From: Bacteroidales bacterium | Lineage (GTDB): Bacteria > Bacteroidota > Bacteroidia > Bacteroidales > Tenuifilaceae | Assembly: GCA_008933525.1 (NCBI GenBank) | Contig: WBUV01000029.1 | Coordinates: forward strand, 1 to 14,383 | Direction: 5' to 3' | Length of the DNA: 14,383 nt | Part shown: positions 7,219 to 14,383 of the stretch, one piece after another | How positions within the stretch are numbered: the stretch's first letter is position 1 | Layout: each line of letters begins with the position of its first letter | Made by a program: the position numbers and the translations under genes | The notes under the pieces: generated by a model | Database searches by the model: none | What the model was told of the DNA's origin: nothing | The model's input: only the letters and a program-made list of their open reading frames with translations

Positions 7219-7250
7219 TTGAGACTTATGAAATTTAAAGTATAACTTTA
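7219..7250 (+). promoter_or_regulatory. Possible promoter of the AT-rich hypothetical gene
   Basis: TTG (7219-7221) and TAACTTTA (7243-7250) are 21 bases apart. The -7 element matches TAnnTTTG except at the last base. It would start transcription near 7256, about 15 bases before the ATG. Because the region is very AT-rich, chance matches are more likely than elsewhere. Confidence 0.35.
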
Positions 7251-7270
7251 TGTAATAAAACAGGAAAATT

Positions 7271-8146
7271 ATGAAGATAGGCTATCTTATACTTTGCGCT
7301 TTACTATCTATTAATGTTTTTAGTCAAAATGAAATTTGTGACTTTATTGATAAGTTGGAGAAATATCAGAATCAAGTAGAATTGAAAATTGACTCGGATA
7401 ACGTCTATATTGATAGCACAAGTTTTAATTTGGACTACTACTTTACTCTATTCGATCAAGTAACAAAAAACGAGCACTATAATTTTAATTATGAGTACTA
7501 TTATGGACTTTTAGATGGGCATCCAAGAATTTATGCTATTCACGATTCAGTCAACATCGAAAATCTAATTAACAATTTAATGCATAAAATATTGAGGTAT
7601 TATGATTCAATAGCATTCAGATATAACGATACGATATCGGAGTATAAATTTATACCTGAGGAAAAAGATATCCACAAGCGTTTAATGTTAAGACATAACA
7701 TCAATTTTAGAAGCACTCTTAGAGGCATGGTAATTAGAGATTCTCTCATAAGATCTCACCTATATATTACCCCAAAACAAAGTAAAATAGGATATTTTCA
7801 ATACTTAGTTTACGCAATAAAAGGCGAAAATTTTGGTTTGTATTGGCACTCTAATTATGGAAAATTCAATATAGTATGCTCAAAAGATAGATTAATAGAT
7901 TTAATAAATTCAGGCAAAAGCAGCGGTGAATATCTTTTTAATGAAAAAGATTTATCCGAATTATTAAATTTAAATCTTTCACCAACAGTTGACTTTGTAA
8001 AGAATGATTGTCTTATATCATTATATAGTATAAGCTTTAGAGGAATTTATAGATCTAAATATAAGGTAAATACCGAATACCCTTACAGAATACACCTTAT
8101 TGAAAATTCTTTATTGATTGAAAATAACTCCAATAATCGATTTTAA
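7271..8146 (+). CDS. Hypothetical secreted protein, AT-rich gene
   Basis: I do not recognise this 291-residue protein. It begins with a plain signal peptide (MKIGYLILCALLSINVFSQ) and no lipobox Cys, so export to the periplasm or beyond is likely. The mature part is rich in Asn, Tyr, Ile and Asp, with few Gly or Ala, no repeats, no further membrane segment and only three Cys (one near the new N-terminus). The DNA is much more AT-rich than its neighbours: four sampled 60-base lines hold 14 to 19 G+C, while single sampled lines in deoC and the symporter hold 26 and 30. That fits either recent acquisition or weak constraint. The reading frame is intact, a promoter candidate lies upstream, and it sits alone between two minus-strand genes. 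Confidence 0.7.
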   Translation: MKIGYLILCALLSINVFSQNEICDFIDKLEKYQNQVELKIDSDNVYIDSTSFNLDYYFTLFDQVTKNEHYNFNYEYYYGLLDGHPRIYAIHDSVNIENLINNLMHKILRYYDSIAFRYNDTISEYKFIPEEKDIHKRLMLRHNINFRSTLRGMVIRDSLIRSHLYITPKQSKIGYFQYLVYAIKGENFGLYWHSNYGKFNIVCSKDRLIDLINSGKSSGEYLFNEKDLSELLNLNLSPTVDFVKNDCLISLYSISFRGIYRSKYKVNTEYPYRIHLIENSLLIENNSNNRF

Positions 8147-8161
8147 ACAAGTTGATTAGAG

Positions 8162-8178
8162 TTTCACAATAAGTGAAA
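8162..8178. terminator. Weak hairpin between the hypothetical gene and corA ends
   Basis: TTTCAC (8162-8167) pairs with GTGAAA (8173-8178) around a 5-base loop, in the 42-base gap between two convergent stop codons. Position suggests a shared terminator, but neither strand has a proper U-tract, so the call is weak. Confidence 0.3.
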
Positions 8179-8188
8179 ACTAAGAGAA

Positions 8189-9115
8189 TTAAAACCATCG
8201 TTTCCTCATAAACAGTATTATTCCAACCATAGAGAAAAGGAACGAAACAAAGAGAATTATCCAAAACCCCCATTTTACATTTTCGAATCCATTGGGAACG
8301 TTCATTCCGTACAAGCTCGCAATTAAGGTTGGAATCATCAGTATGATTGAGATTGATGTGAGCTGCTTCATTATAATGTTCAGGTTGTTGGATATAACCG
8401 ATGCGTAAGCATCCATCATCCCGCTAAGAATGTCGGAGTACACATTGGTGGTTTCCTGCGCCTGACGAAGCTCAATTTCAACGTCCTCAACCAACTCTGG
8501 ATCGTATGTGTCCTTGTAGTTACGGAGATTTTTGATTCTATGCAGGAGTATATCGTTACCCTTCAGCGATGTTGTGAAGAAAACCAAGCTTTTCTCAATT
8601 TTCAGCAATGCTTGCAAATCCTCGTTCTTAATGGAGCGCTCAAGCTGTGTCTCGGCCAACTTGATACTCTGGTTGATTTGTTTCAGGTATTTCAGGAACC
8701 AAACACTCGACGATAGCATAAGCCGTAAAACCAAATCGAAATTATCGCGTTTGGTAATGTTTTTACGGTAAGTAAACTGAATAAAATCGGGTAAAATCTC
8801 AGTTTGGTAGAAACAGATTGTTACAAAAACATCATCCTTGAAAATAATACCAAGCGGAACAGTTGAGTATGGTATACTTGAATCGTTGTTTTTGTAAGGG
8901 ATACGAAGAAGTATAAAAAACCAACCCTCGTCGTACTCAATACGCGGACGCTCATCAACGTCTTCAATGTCATTGTAGAATGCCTCGGGAACGCCGAGTT
9001 CATCAATTAAATAACGCTTTTCCTCATCGGTGGGGATTTCAACGCTAACCCAGCAATTGGGTTCCCATTGTGGACACGATACTATCCCTTTGCCATTCTT
9101 CCAATAGGTTTTCAT
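8189..9115 (-). CDS. corA: CorA-family magnesium/divalent cation transporter
   Basis: A 308-residue protein with the CorA layout: a long cytosolic N-terminal domain (about 1-245, with a helical, charged stretch at 140-240 that would form the stalk helices), then two C-terminal TM segments (about 250-268 and 283-302). The signature YGMNVP is at residues 269-274, at the end of TM1, where the GMN motif forms the selectivity filter of the pentamer. The basic tail MRKRWF follows TM2, as expected inside the cell. CorA proteins take up Mg2+, some also Co2+ or Ni2+; related subfamilies export Zn2+, so the metal is inferred. The ATG at 9115 is fixed by a GGAGG seven bases upstream. The gene is divergent from the SusC gene and its leader has an unusual alternative-pairing layout. 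Confidence 0.93.
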   Translation of the reverse strand: MKTYWKNGKGIVSCPQWEPNCWVSVEIPTDEEKRYLIDELGVPEAFYNDIEDVDERPRIEYDEGWFFILLRIPYKNNDSSIPYSTVPLGIIFKDDVFVTICFYQTEILPDFIQFTYRKNITKRDNFDLVLRLMLSSSVWFLKYLKQINQSIKLAETQLERSIKNEDLQALLKIEKSLVFFTTSLKGNDILLHRIKNLRNYKDTYDPELVEDVEIELRQAQETTNVYSDILSGMMDAYASVISNNLNIIMKQLTSISIILMIPTLIASLYGMNVPNGFENVKWGFWIILFVSFLFSMVGIILFMRKRWF

Positions 9116-9169
9116 GCAGTAGCCTCCATAAATTATAGAATAGAGGTTTTCTGCATTAAGCCTCTATTC
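9114..9169 (-). promoter_or_regulatory. Predicted two-state translational switch in the corA leader
   Basis: Coordinates run right to left, in the sense of the corA mRNA. State A: GAAUAGAGG (9169-9161) pairs with CCUCUAUUC (9146-9138), 9 bp, leaving the ribosome binding site free. State B: the same CCUCUAU (9146-9140) pairs with AUGGAGG (9129-9123), 7 bp with one G-U, covering the GGAGG. In state B AUGCAG (9156-9151) also pairs with CUGCAU (9119-9114), 6 bp, covering the start codon; the two helices nest around a 4/3 internal loop. The two states exclude each other. In state A the hairpin loop could still reach the start codon through that 6-bp pairing, as a pseudoknot. Found by eye; no energies calculated. 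Confidence 0.5.
9123..9127 (-). promoter_or_regulatory. Consensus Shine-Dalgarno site of corA
   Basis: On the minus strand GGAGG lies 7 bases before the corA ATG, an optimal spacing. Other genes in this window show no such site, as is normal for Bacteroidota, so it is an exception here and marks this start as one likely controlled at initiation. Confidence 0.65.
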
Positions 9170-9174
9170 AAGTT

Positions 9175-9195
9175 CAACAATCAGGGTGATAATCG
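9175..9195 (-). other. Upstream stem-loop in the corA leader
   Basis: In the corA mRNA sense, CGAUUAUCA (9195-9187) and UGAUUGUUG (9183-9175) pair around a CCC loop with 8 pairs, two of them G-U, and one U/U mismatch. It lies between the predicted transcription start and the alternative helices, where a sensor domain would be expected, but it is small and could be chance. Confidence 0.3.
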
Positions 9196-9226
9196 TCCAT
9201 ATAGAATTTTAGAATGATTTTCGATG

Positions 9227-9257
9227 CAAAAGTAACCCTATTTTTTTGTTATCGAAA
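9227..9257 (-). promoter_or_regulatory. Probable promoter of corA
   Basis: On the minus strand TACTTTTG (9234-9227) is an exact TAnnTTTG match. TTTC (9257-9254), one base off the TTTG consensus, lies 19 bases upstream. Transcription would begin near 9220, giving a leader of about 105 bases, much longer than the leaders predicted elsewhere in this window. Confidence 0.45.
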
Positions 9258-9340
9258 CTCATATCTAAAAAAGTGTAGGTTGATTAAGTGATTATTGGTT
9301 GAGGAGTGTATTAACTAAAGAATTACTAAATCTAAACCAT

Positions 9341-12300
9341 ATGAGAAAAAATATTGTATTGCTGATTTTTCTGTTGCTGACATCAACAGCAATTTTTGCA
9401 CAGTATAGAATTACAGGAACTGTTCTTGATGCAGAAACGGGGGAAACGTTACCCGGCGCAACCATTATGATTGAAGGTAAAAATATTGGAGCATCAACAG
9501 ATATTGATGGAAAATTTTCAATAGAGGTGTCTGGGCCAACCGATGTACTCATTGTTTCATTCATTGGGTATAATAAGGAAAAGATCGTTGTTGGAACCCA
9601 AACCAGCATAAAAGTCTTGCTGAGCAAGGAAACAACCGTTCTGGAAGATGTTATTGTAACAGCGATTGGTATAAAGAGCGAGAAAAAAGCCCTTGGTTAC
9701 GCAGCCCAAGAGGTAAAGGGCGATGATATTTCAAAATCACAGCAATCGAATATCGTTAATGCACTAAGCTCAAAGGTAGCCGGGATTAACATAACAAGTT
9801 CGGCGGGAACACCTGGTGCTTCGGCCGACATTGTGATCCGCGGACGATCATCGCTTAGAGCAGGAGGCAATGCTCCATTATTTGTGGTTGATGGGGTTCC
9901 AATAGACAATAGCTACGATGGTAGTTACGTTTACGATTACTCAAATAGAGCTATCGATCTAAATTCCGATGATATTGAATCAATCTCAGTGCTTAAGGGT
10001 GCTGCGGCATCTGCTCTTTATGGAATAAGGGCTGCAAATGGAGCAATACTTATCACAACAAAATCGGGAAAAGGGAAGGGAATTAAGAAGAACATTACCT
10101 TTAAATCCTCGTTCAGTTTCGATAGGGTAAATAAACTTCCGGAGAAGCAGTATAAATATGCACAAGGCTCCTATAACCCAACAAATGGAATTACAAGCTA
10201 TTCCGATAATAGCAACTTTAGCTGGGGTCCGCTTATGGACACGCTTCGATTCGATGGTGCTCCCGATTACCTAAAAGACAAAAACGGAAGAATTGTTGGA
10301 ATGAGCGATCCCTCTGCAACCGATAAAAGAGTGACCGGTTACAACAATATCGAGGATTTTTTTGAAACAGCAATGAACAACAACACCTACTTAAGCATGA
10401 GTGGTGGAACCGATAATGGTAACTATTTTTTCTCTCTTGGGAAGTTAAGTCAATCGGGTATTGTTCCAAACACAAAATTCGATCGGATAAACTTTAAAAT
10501 TTCAGGAGACACAAAGTTGACCAACAAATTAAAGATATCTGGCGGTGCGACTTATTCTAATTCAAAAGGTGATTATGCCCAGAAAGGGAGTAACCTTTCG
10601 GCAGTTATGGTGGGTTTGATGAGATGTACTCCAACTTTCGACTTAAGCAATGGTTTTGCTAATCCGGCTGATAGTCCTGAAGCATATATGTATCCTGATG
10701 GCACACAACGGAACTACTATAGTACATACGATAATCCATACTGGTCGGTCAATAAAAACAGAGCGAGCGATAATGTTGATAGAATAATTGGAAATTCTCA
10801 AGTGGATTACTCATTCTTACCATGGTTAACCGCTTTGTACCGGGTGGGTATTGATAATTACACCGAGGAGCGCAACGCATTTTTCGATAACAACTCAAGC
10901 GATACTCCTAATGGATATGTTACCCTTAGCACTTACACATTCCGAAGTCTAAACTCAGATTTTCTGATTACAGCCGATAAGAATATCAATGAGAATTTAA
11001 AGTTTACAGCATCGTTGGGTCACAACTACTACACCAAGAACACATACAACAATTACCAACGAGGCGACTCTCTTATTCTTCCAAACTTTTACGATATTTC
11101 AAATACAGCTGTTACTTCTGGTGGAGATAGAAGAACCGATTACAAGATTGTTGGAGTTTTTTATGACGTTAAATTAGCATTCAAAAACTATCTTTTTTTC
11201 AATACTACAGGAAGAAACGACTGGTCGTCGACGCTTTCAAAAGGGAAGAATTCGTTTTTCTATCCTTCATTTAATGCCAGTTTTATCTTTACCGATGCAT
11301 TCAATATAAACAATGATTATTTCAAGTACGGAAAAATTAGAGCATCATGGGCACAGGTTGGTAACGATGCGCCTATTTATTCCTTGCTCGATTACTATTC
11401 ATCCGTTTCGGGCGGTATAAATGGTCAAACATCATTTGCTACACAACGAACTATTGGAAATAAAAATCTTAAACCTGAGACAACTAAATCGACAGAGGTA
11501 GGCGTTGATCTTCGATTTTTCAAAAACAAGTTAGGGATAGATTTAGCCTACTATCAATCGAAAAGTATTGGTCAAATTGTTCGGGTTCCGGTTGCATTCT
11601 CCACCGGATACGAGTATATGCTTGCCAATGCTGGAGTAATAACCAATAAAGGATTCGAGGCCCAAGTATTTATAACTCCTGTTGAGTCAAAAGATTTTAA
11701 ATGGGATATGATGTTCAACTTTGCCAAGAACAAGAATATGGTTGAGGATTTACCTGAGGGCGTTCCTCTTCTTGATTTTGAAACAACTGGCGTAAGTAGT
11801 ACCCGATCAGTGGCCATTGAGGGGCAGCCTTACGGAGTAATATATGGCACACGCTACCTGCGAAACAACAAGGGACAGATTCTTGTTGGCGATAATGGTT
11901 ATCCGCTAATTGATGTTTTGCCTGGCGTTATTGGTGATCCAAATCCCGATTTCACTTTAGGGATACGAAATTCTTTCTCCTATAAGGGAATCAATTTTAC
12001 CGCTCTTGTCGATATTAAACAGGGTGGAGATGTGTGGAATGGAACTAAAAATGTTATGAAGTATTTAGGTACACACAAGGATACTGAAAACAGAGACGAT
12101 GATTATATTTTCCCTGGAATCAACGTTAACACTGGTTTACCTAACACTGTAGCAGTTAAAAGAAAGTTTGCCTACTATAGTGCTACAGGTGGATTAGCAG
12201 GTTTATCGGAAGCCGGAGTTGAAGATGGATCGTATATTCGTTTACGGGAGGTTGCTATTTCTTATACGCTCCCTTCTAAATGGATGAGCAAAACTCCTGC

Positions 12301-12469
12301 AAAAAATCTTACCATTGGAGTTAGCGGTAGAAATCTATTGTTATTCACAAAATACTCAGGTATTGATCCCGAAACAAACCTTTCTGGCACATCGAACAGT
12401 TTAGGACGCGATTATTTTAATATGCCAAATACAAAGAGCCTAGAATTCAACATTCAAGTTACATTCTAA
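9341..12469 (+). CDS. SusC/RagA-family TonB-linked outer membrane transporter
   Basis: I place the start at the ATG at 9341, not an upstream TTG at 9299, because it gives a clean signal peptide (MRKNIVLLIFLLLTSTAIFAQ) and a 1042-residue protein. Domains: a carboxypeptidase-regulatory-like beta-sandwich (about 23-100, ITGTVLDAETGETLPGATI), the linker VLEDVIVTAIGIKSEKKALGY typical of SusC proteins, a plug domain (about 115-260, with IRGRSSL at 167-172 and PLFVVDGVPI at 179-188), then a 22-strand barrel ending in Phe for BAM-dependent insertion. SusC proteins import oligosaccharides or peptides through the outer membrane using TonB energy, lidded by a SusD lipoprotein, which follows 12 bases downstream. 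There is no N-terminal STN domain, so no direct anti-sigma signalling is expected. The substrate is unknown. No good promoter was found upstream. Confidence 0.95.
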   Translation: MRKNIVLLIFLLLTSTAIFAQYRITGTVLDAETGETLPGATIMIEGKNIGASTDIDGKFSIEVSGPTDVLIVSFIGYNKEKIVVGTQTSIKVLLSKETTVLEDVIVTAIGIKSEKKALGYAAQEVKGDDISKSQQSNIVNALSSKVAGINITSSAGTPGASADIVIRGRSSLRAGGNAPLFVVDGVPIDNSYDGSYVYDYSNRAIDLNSDDIESISVLKGAAASALYGIRAANGAILITTKSGKGKGIKKNITFKSSFSFDRVNKLPEKQYKYAQGSYNPTNGITSYSDNSNFSWGPLMDTLRFDGAPDYLKDKNGRIVGMSDPSATDKRVTGYNNIEDFFETAMNNNTYLSMSGGTDNGNYFFSLGKLSQSGIVPNTKFDRINFKISGDTKLTNKLKISGGATYSNSKGDYAQKGSNLSAVMVGLMRCTPTFDLSNGFANPADSPEAYMYPDGTQRNYYSTYDNPYWSVNKNRASDNVDRIIGNSQVDYSFLPWLTALYRVGIDNYTEERNAFFDNNSSDTPNGYVTLSTYTFRSLNSDFLITADKNINENLKFTASLGHNYYTKNTYNNYQRGDSLILPNFYDISNTAVTSGGDRRTDYKIVGVFYDVKLAFKNYLFFNTTGRNDWSSTLSKGKNSFFYPSFNASFIFTDAFNINNDYFKYGKIRASWAQVGNDAPIYSLLDYYSSVSGGINGQTSFATQRTIGNKNLKPETTKSTEVGVDLRFFKNKLGIDLAYYQSKSIGQIVRVPVAFSTGYEYMLANAGVITNKGFEAQVFITPVESKDFKWDMMFNFAKNKNMVEDLPEGVPLLDFETTGVSSTRSVAIEGQPYGVIYGTRYLRNNKGQILVGDNGYPLIDVLPGVIGDPNPDFTLGIRNSFSYKGINFTALVDIKQGGDVWNGTKNVMKYLGTHKDTENRDDDYIFPGINVNTGLPNTVAVKRKFAYYSATGGLAGLSEAGVEDGSYIRLREVAISYTLPSKWMSKTPAKNLTIGVSGRNLLLFTKYSGIDPETNLSGTSNSLGRDYFNMPNTKSLEFNIQVTF

Positions 12470-12481
12470 AAATACATAGCT

Positions 12482-13867
12482 ATGAAGAATATCAGTAAAA
12501 TACTTATATCGTTCCTTTTGCTATTCGCCCTGTTATTTATAAACTCGTGCGATTTGGAGGAGGCAAACATTAATCCGAACGATCCAACAGAAGTTCCTGC
12601 CAACGTACTATTACCATTCAACGAGGAAAGTGTGGCTCGACTAATGGGAGGAACCGGGCAAGTTATGGCTGGAATTTTTATGCAGTACTACGAAGGGGTT
12701 GACAATCATCCTCGTCAAGTCCAGCTCTACGTTGTAAACGAAGCTCTTTATGTAGATTGGGATTGGAACGACTATTACGATGGACCGATGATCAATCTTA
12801 AAAAAATGATTGAGGTTGCACATCGAAACAATGCGTTTCATTATGCGGGTATTGGAAAAGTGCTTATGGCGATGTGCTTAGGCAACGTTACATCGCTTTG
12901 GGGTGATGTGCCTTACTCTGAGGCGCTAAATGGCTCTTTGGTACGCTCGCCAAAATTCGATTCTCAACAGTCTATATACGAAACAATTCAAGCATTACTT
13001 GACGAAGGAATTAGCGACCTTAATCAAACATATACCGGTCAAAAACCATCAATGGACGATATCATTTTTAATGGAGACGTTAATAAATGGAAACAAGTAG
13101 CGTATGCATTAAAGGCTAGATACTACATCCATCTTACTAAAAGAAATGGTTCTTTGGGATTTAACCCATCCGAGAAGGCTTTGGAGGCAATTGCCAATGC
13201 TATGTCATCTAGCAATAACGATTTACAATTTCCATACGGTTATTCGGCATCGGAGTATAATCCATTCTATTCTTTTACAAGGCTAGATTACATCATTCCA
13301 AATAGCAGCTTCACGTCTCTTTTAAGCGCGCTTAACGATCCTCGGAAAGATTTATACTACAAGAAAAAATTTGGTGTAGCAGATCTTGGAAGTTCTTACT
13401 TTACTTCTACAAATTCACCAGTTCATATGATAACATACCATGAGTTGAAATTTATAGAAGCAGAGGCTAGGCTTAGGCTTAATGAAAACGATCCTTTAGC
13501 ACAAACTGCACTTCAGGAAGGAGTTAGAGCAAGTTTGAATAAGATATCGAACGGTACCTTAGACCCTGCAGTTATAAATGCATATATAAATACCAATGCC
13601 GTATTAACGGGCGATTTTAGTAGTAAACTGAGTAAAATTATTCGTCAGAAATATATCGCACTTTTTGCTAGCATTGAATCGTGGACGGATTACAGAAGAA
13701 CAGGTTTTCCTGTATTAACCCCAAATATTGGTGGAGATCATAACCAAAATCCCGGTGGAGCAATTCCTCGCAGGTTAGCATATCCCCAAACAGAAAGATT
13801 GTACAATAAAAGTTTCCCATCAACTCTTCCTACATTACAGGATAGATTTTGGTGGGATCAGGAGTAA
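12482..13867 (+). CDS. SusD-family surface lipoprotein (SusD-like_2 type)
   Basis: A 461-residue lipoprotein, the extracellular lid and ligand-binding partner of the SusC transporter just upstream. The signal peptide ends in the lipobox FINSC with lipidated Cys23. DLEE follows directly, an acidic patch like the export signals that send Bacteroidota lipoproteins to the cell surface. The body is helical, with tetratricopeptide-like pairs (for example INLKKMIEVAHRNNAFHYAGIGKVLMA), LWGDVPYSEAL, KWKQVAYALKARYYIHL, and IIRQKYIALF...ESWTDYRRTGFP. These features match the SusD-like_2 branch (PF12771) rather than classical SusD/RagB, judged from recall. Twelve bases separate it from susC, so the two form an operon. 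It is complete, with a strong terminator behind it. Confidence 0.92.
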   Translation: MKNISKILISFLLLFALLFINSCDLEEANINPNDPTEVPANVLLPFNEESVARLMGGTGQVMAGIFMQYYEGVDNHPRQVQLYVVNEALYVDWDWNDYYDGPMINLKKMIEVAHRNNAFHYAGIGKVLMAMCLGNVTSLWGDVPYSEALNGSLVRSPKFDSQQSIYETIQALLDEGISDLNQTYTGQKPSMDDIIFNGDVNKWKQVAYALKARYYIHLTKRNGSLGFNPSEKALEAIANAMSSSNNDLQFPYGYSASEYNPFYSFTRLDYIIPNSSFTSLLSALNDPRKDLYYKKKFGVADLGSSYFTSTNSPVHMITYHELKFIEAEARLRLNENDPLAQTALQEGVRASLNKISNGTLDPAVINAYINTNAVLTGDFSSKLSKIIRQKYIALFASIESWTDYRRTGFPVLTPNIGGDHNQNPGGAIPRRLAYPQTERLYNKSFPSTLPTLQDRFWWDQE

Positions 13868-13893
13868 TTTTTTGGTTAATTAATTTTGGTTTT

Positions 13894-13927
13894 AACAGCT
13901 ATGCGGTTTATTGCATAGCTGTTTTTT
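13894..13927 (+). terminator. Rho-independent terminator of the SusC/SusD operon
   Basis: AACAGCTATGC (13894-13904) and GCATAGCTGTT (13913-13923) form a perfect 11-bp stem with an 8-base loop, followed by a run of T ending at 13927. It lies 27 bases after the SusD stop. The T-tract overlaps the stop codon of the convergent gene at 13926-13928; on the minus strand the tract is poor. Confidence 0.9.
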
Positions 13928-14383
13928 AGTACCCTTCGTTCTGATCTTCTATATCGATGTTTGGATTAGCAATAATCTCGCTTTGCGGTATAGGAAAAAG
14001 GAACTGGTAGGCTTGATCTATTGTAGGGACAGCACCCAAAGCCTTTCCTGTTCTAATTAAATCGAACCAACGCTTTCCTTCGAATGCAAACTCTATTTGC
14101 TTCTCTTTATCAATCAATCCAATTAATGAGTTTCCAACGCTGATGGATTCAATATTGGGAAGGTTCGCTCGGTTTCTGATAGCATTAATATCATCAAGAA
14201 TTGCATTGAGGTTTGCAATAGAGTCGAGCATATAGTTGGCTTCGGCTCTAATCAAATACATTTCAGCATTACGAAATACAATTATGTTATCGGTTCCTGT
14301 AGATAGGTCTTTATACTTTTTTGTATAGTACCTGCGCTGGTTATCGGAAGGCGTAATGTGAGCAGCAGCAAACTCCTTTCTCT
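13926..14383 (-). CDS. SusD/RagB-family outer membrane lipoprotein, C-terminal part (cut by window edge)
   Basis: The frame is open from the right edge of the window to the TAA at 13928-13926, about 151 codons; the start lies outside. An internal ATG at 14261 is not the start, since the open frame and family similarity continue upstream (NIIVFRNAEMYLIRAEANY). The sequence carries classical SusD/RagB C-terminal hallmarks: RNAEMYLIRAEA, LDDINAIRNRANLP, KEKQIEFAFEGKRWFDLIRTGKA, and the end LFPIPQSEI...NPN...DQNEGY. Its role is nutrient binding on the cell surface with a SusC partner, which should lie to the right. It belongs to a different SusD branch from the complete gene at 12482 and converges on it, so it is part of a separate uptake locus rather than a duplicate. 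Confidence 0.93.
   Translation of the reverse strand, partial: RKEFAAAHITPSDNQRRYYTKKYKDLSTGTDNIIVFRNAEMYLIRAEANYMLDSIANLNAILDDINAIRNRANLPNIESISVGNSLIGLIDKEKQIEFAFEGKRWFDLIRTGKALGAVPTIDQAYQFLFPIPQSEIIANPNIDIEDQNEGY

Noticed and set aside
9114..9220. corA leader as a known M-box (ykoK) magnesium riboswitch
   Set aside because: The predicted leader is only about 105 bases and shows none of the large three-helix M-box core; only the expression-platform-like helices are visible.
9299..9340. Upstream TTG start for the SusC gene
   Set aside because: It would put 14 extra polar residues before the signal peptide; the ATG at 9341 starts a normal signal sequence.
9241..9340. Promoter for the SusC/SusD operon
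   Set aside because: TAGGTTGA and TATTTTTT offer partial -7 elements, but no -33 element lies at an acceptable distance, so no call is made.

Overview
The window reads as a chromosomal segment of a Bacteroidota organism, most likely of the Bacteroidales or a near relative; the exact taxon cannot be fixed from sequence alone. The evidence is a complete SusC/SusD pair, the tail of a second SusD, a YceI-type secreted protein, start codons that mostly lack a Shine-Dalgarno sequence, and several matches to the Bacteroidota promoter (TTG, 19-23 bases, TAnnTTTG). There are ten protein genes with both ends inside the window and one partial gene at each edge. I see no tRNA, rRNA, CRISPR array, insertion sequence or integrase.

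Layout: (1) 1-493, minus, N-terminal part of a DEAD-box RNA helicase. (2) 894-1844, plus, AEC-family permease with a near-perfect promoter. (3) 1899-2468, minus, secreted YceI protein, convergent with the permease and ending at a hairpin terminator between them. (4) 2686-3473, plus, a two-gene operon of dtd (D-aminoacyl-tRNA deacylase) and a MazG-type nucleotide pyrophosphohydrolase joined by a TAATG overlap. (5) 3566-4465, plus, deoC, preceded by a heptamer tandem repeat and followed by a two-way terminator. (6) 4515-7134, minus, a sugar nucleotidyltransferase-like gene followed by a vSGLT-like sodium/sugar symporter. (7) 7271-8146, plus, a strikingly AT-rich secreted protein of unknown function. 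(8) 8189-9115, minus, a CorA-family Mg2+ transporter with an unusual 5' leader. (9) 9341-13867, plus, a SusC/SusD outer-membrane uptake pair with a strong terminator. (10) 13926-14383, minus, the C-terminal part of a SusD/RagB protein from a second, convergent uptake locus.

Most genes are ordinary: tRNA proofreading and nucleotide clean-up (dtd, mazG-like), deoxyribose phosphate breakdown (deoC), sugar uptake (symporter, SusCD) and divalent cation transport (corA). The symporter and nucleotidyltransferase may handle one sugar, but no kinase is present to link them.

The most interesting signal is the roughly 100-base leader of corA. A CCUCUAU segment can pair either with an upstream copy of its complement or with the GGAGG ribosome binding site. 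In the second arrangement a further 6-base helix covers the start codon. This is the layout of a two-state translational switch, in a phylum that rarely uses Shine-Dalgarno sequences at all. It is a prediction from base pairing by eye, not a demonstrated switch.
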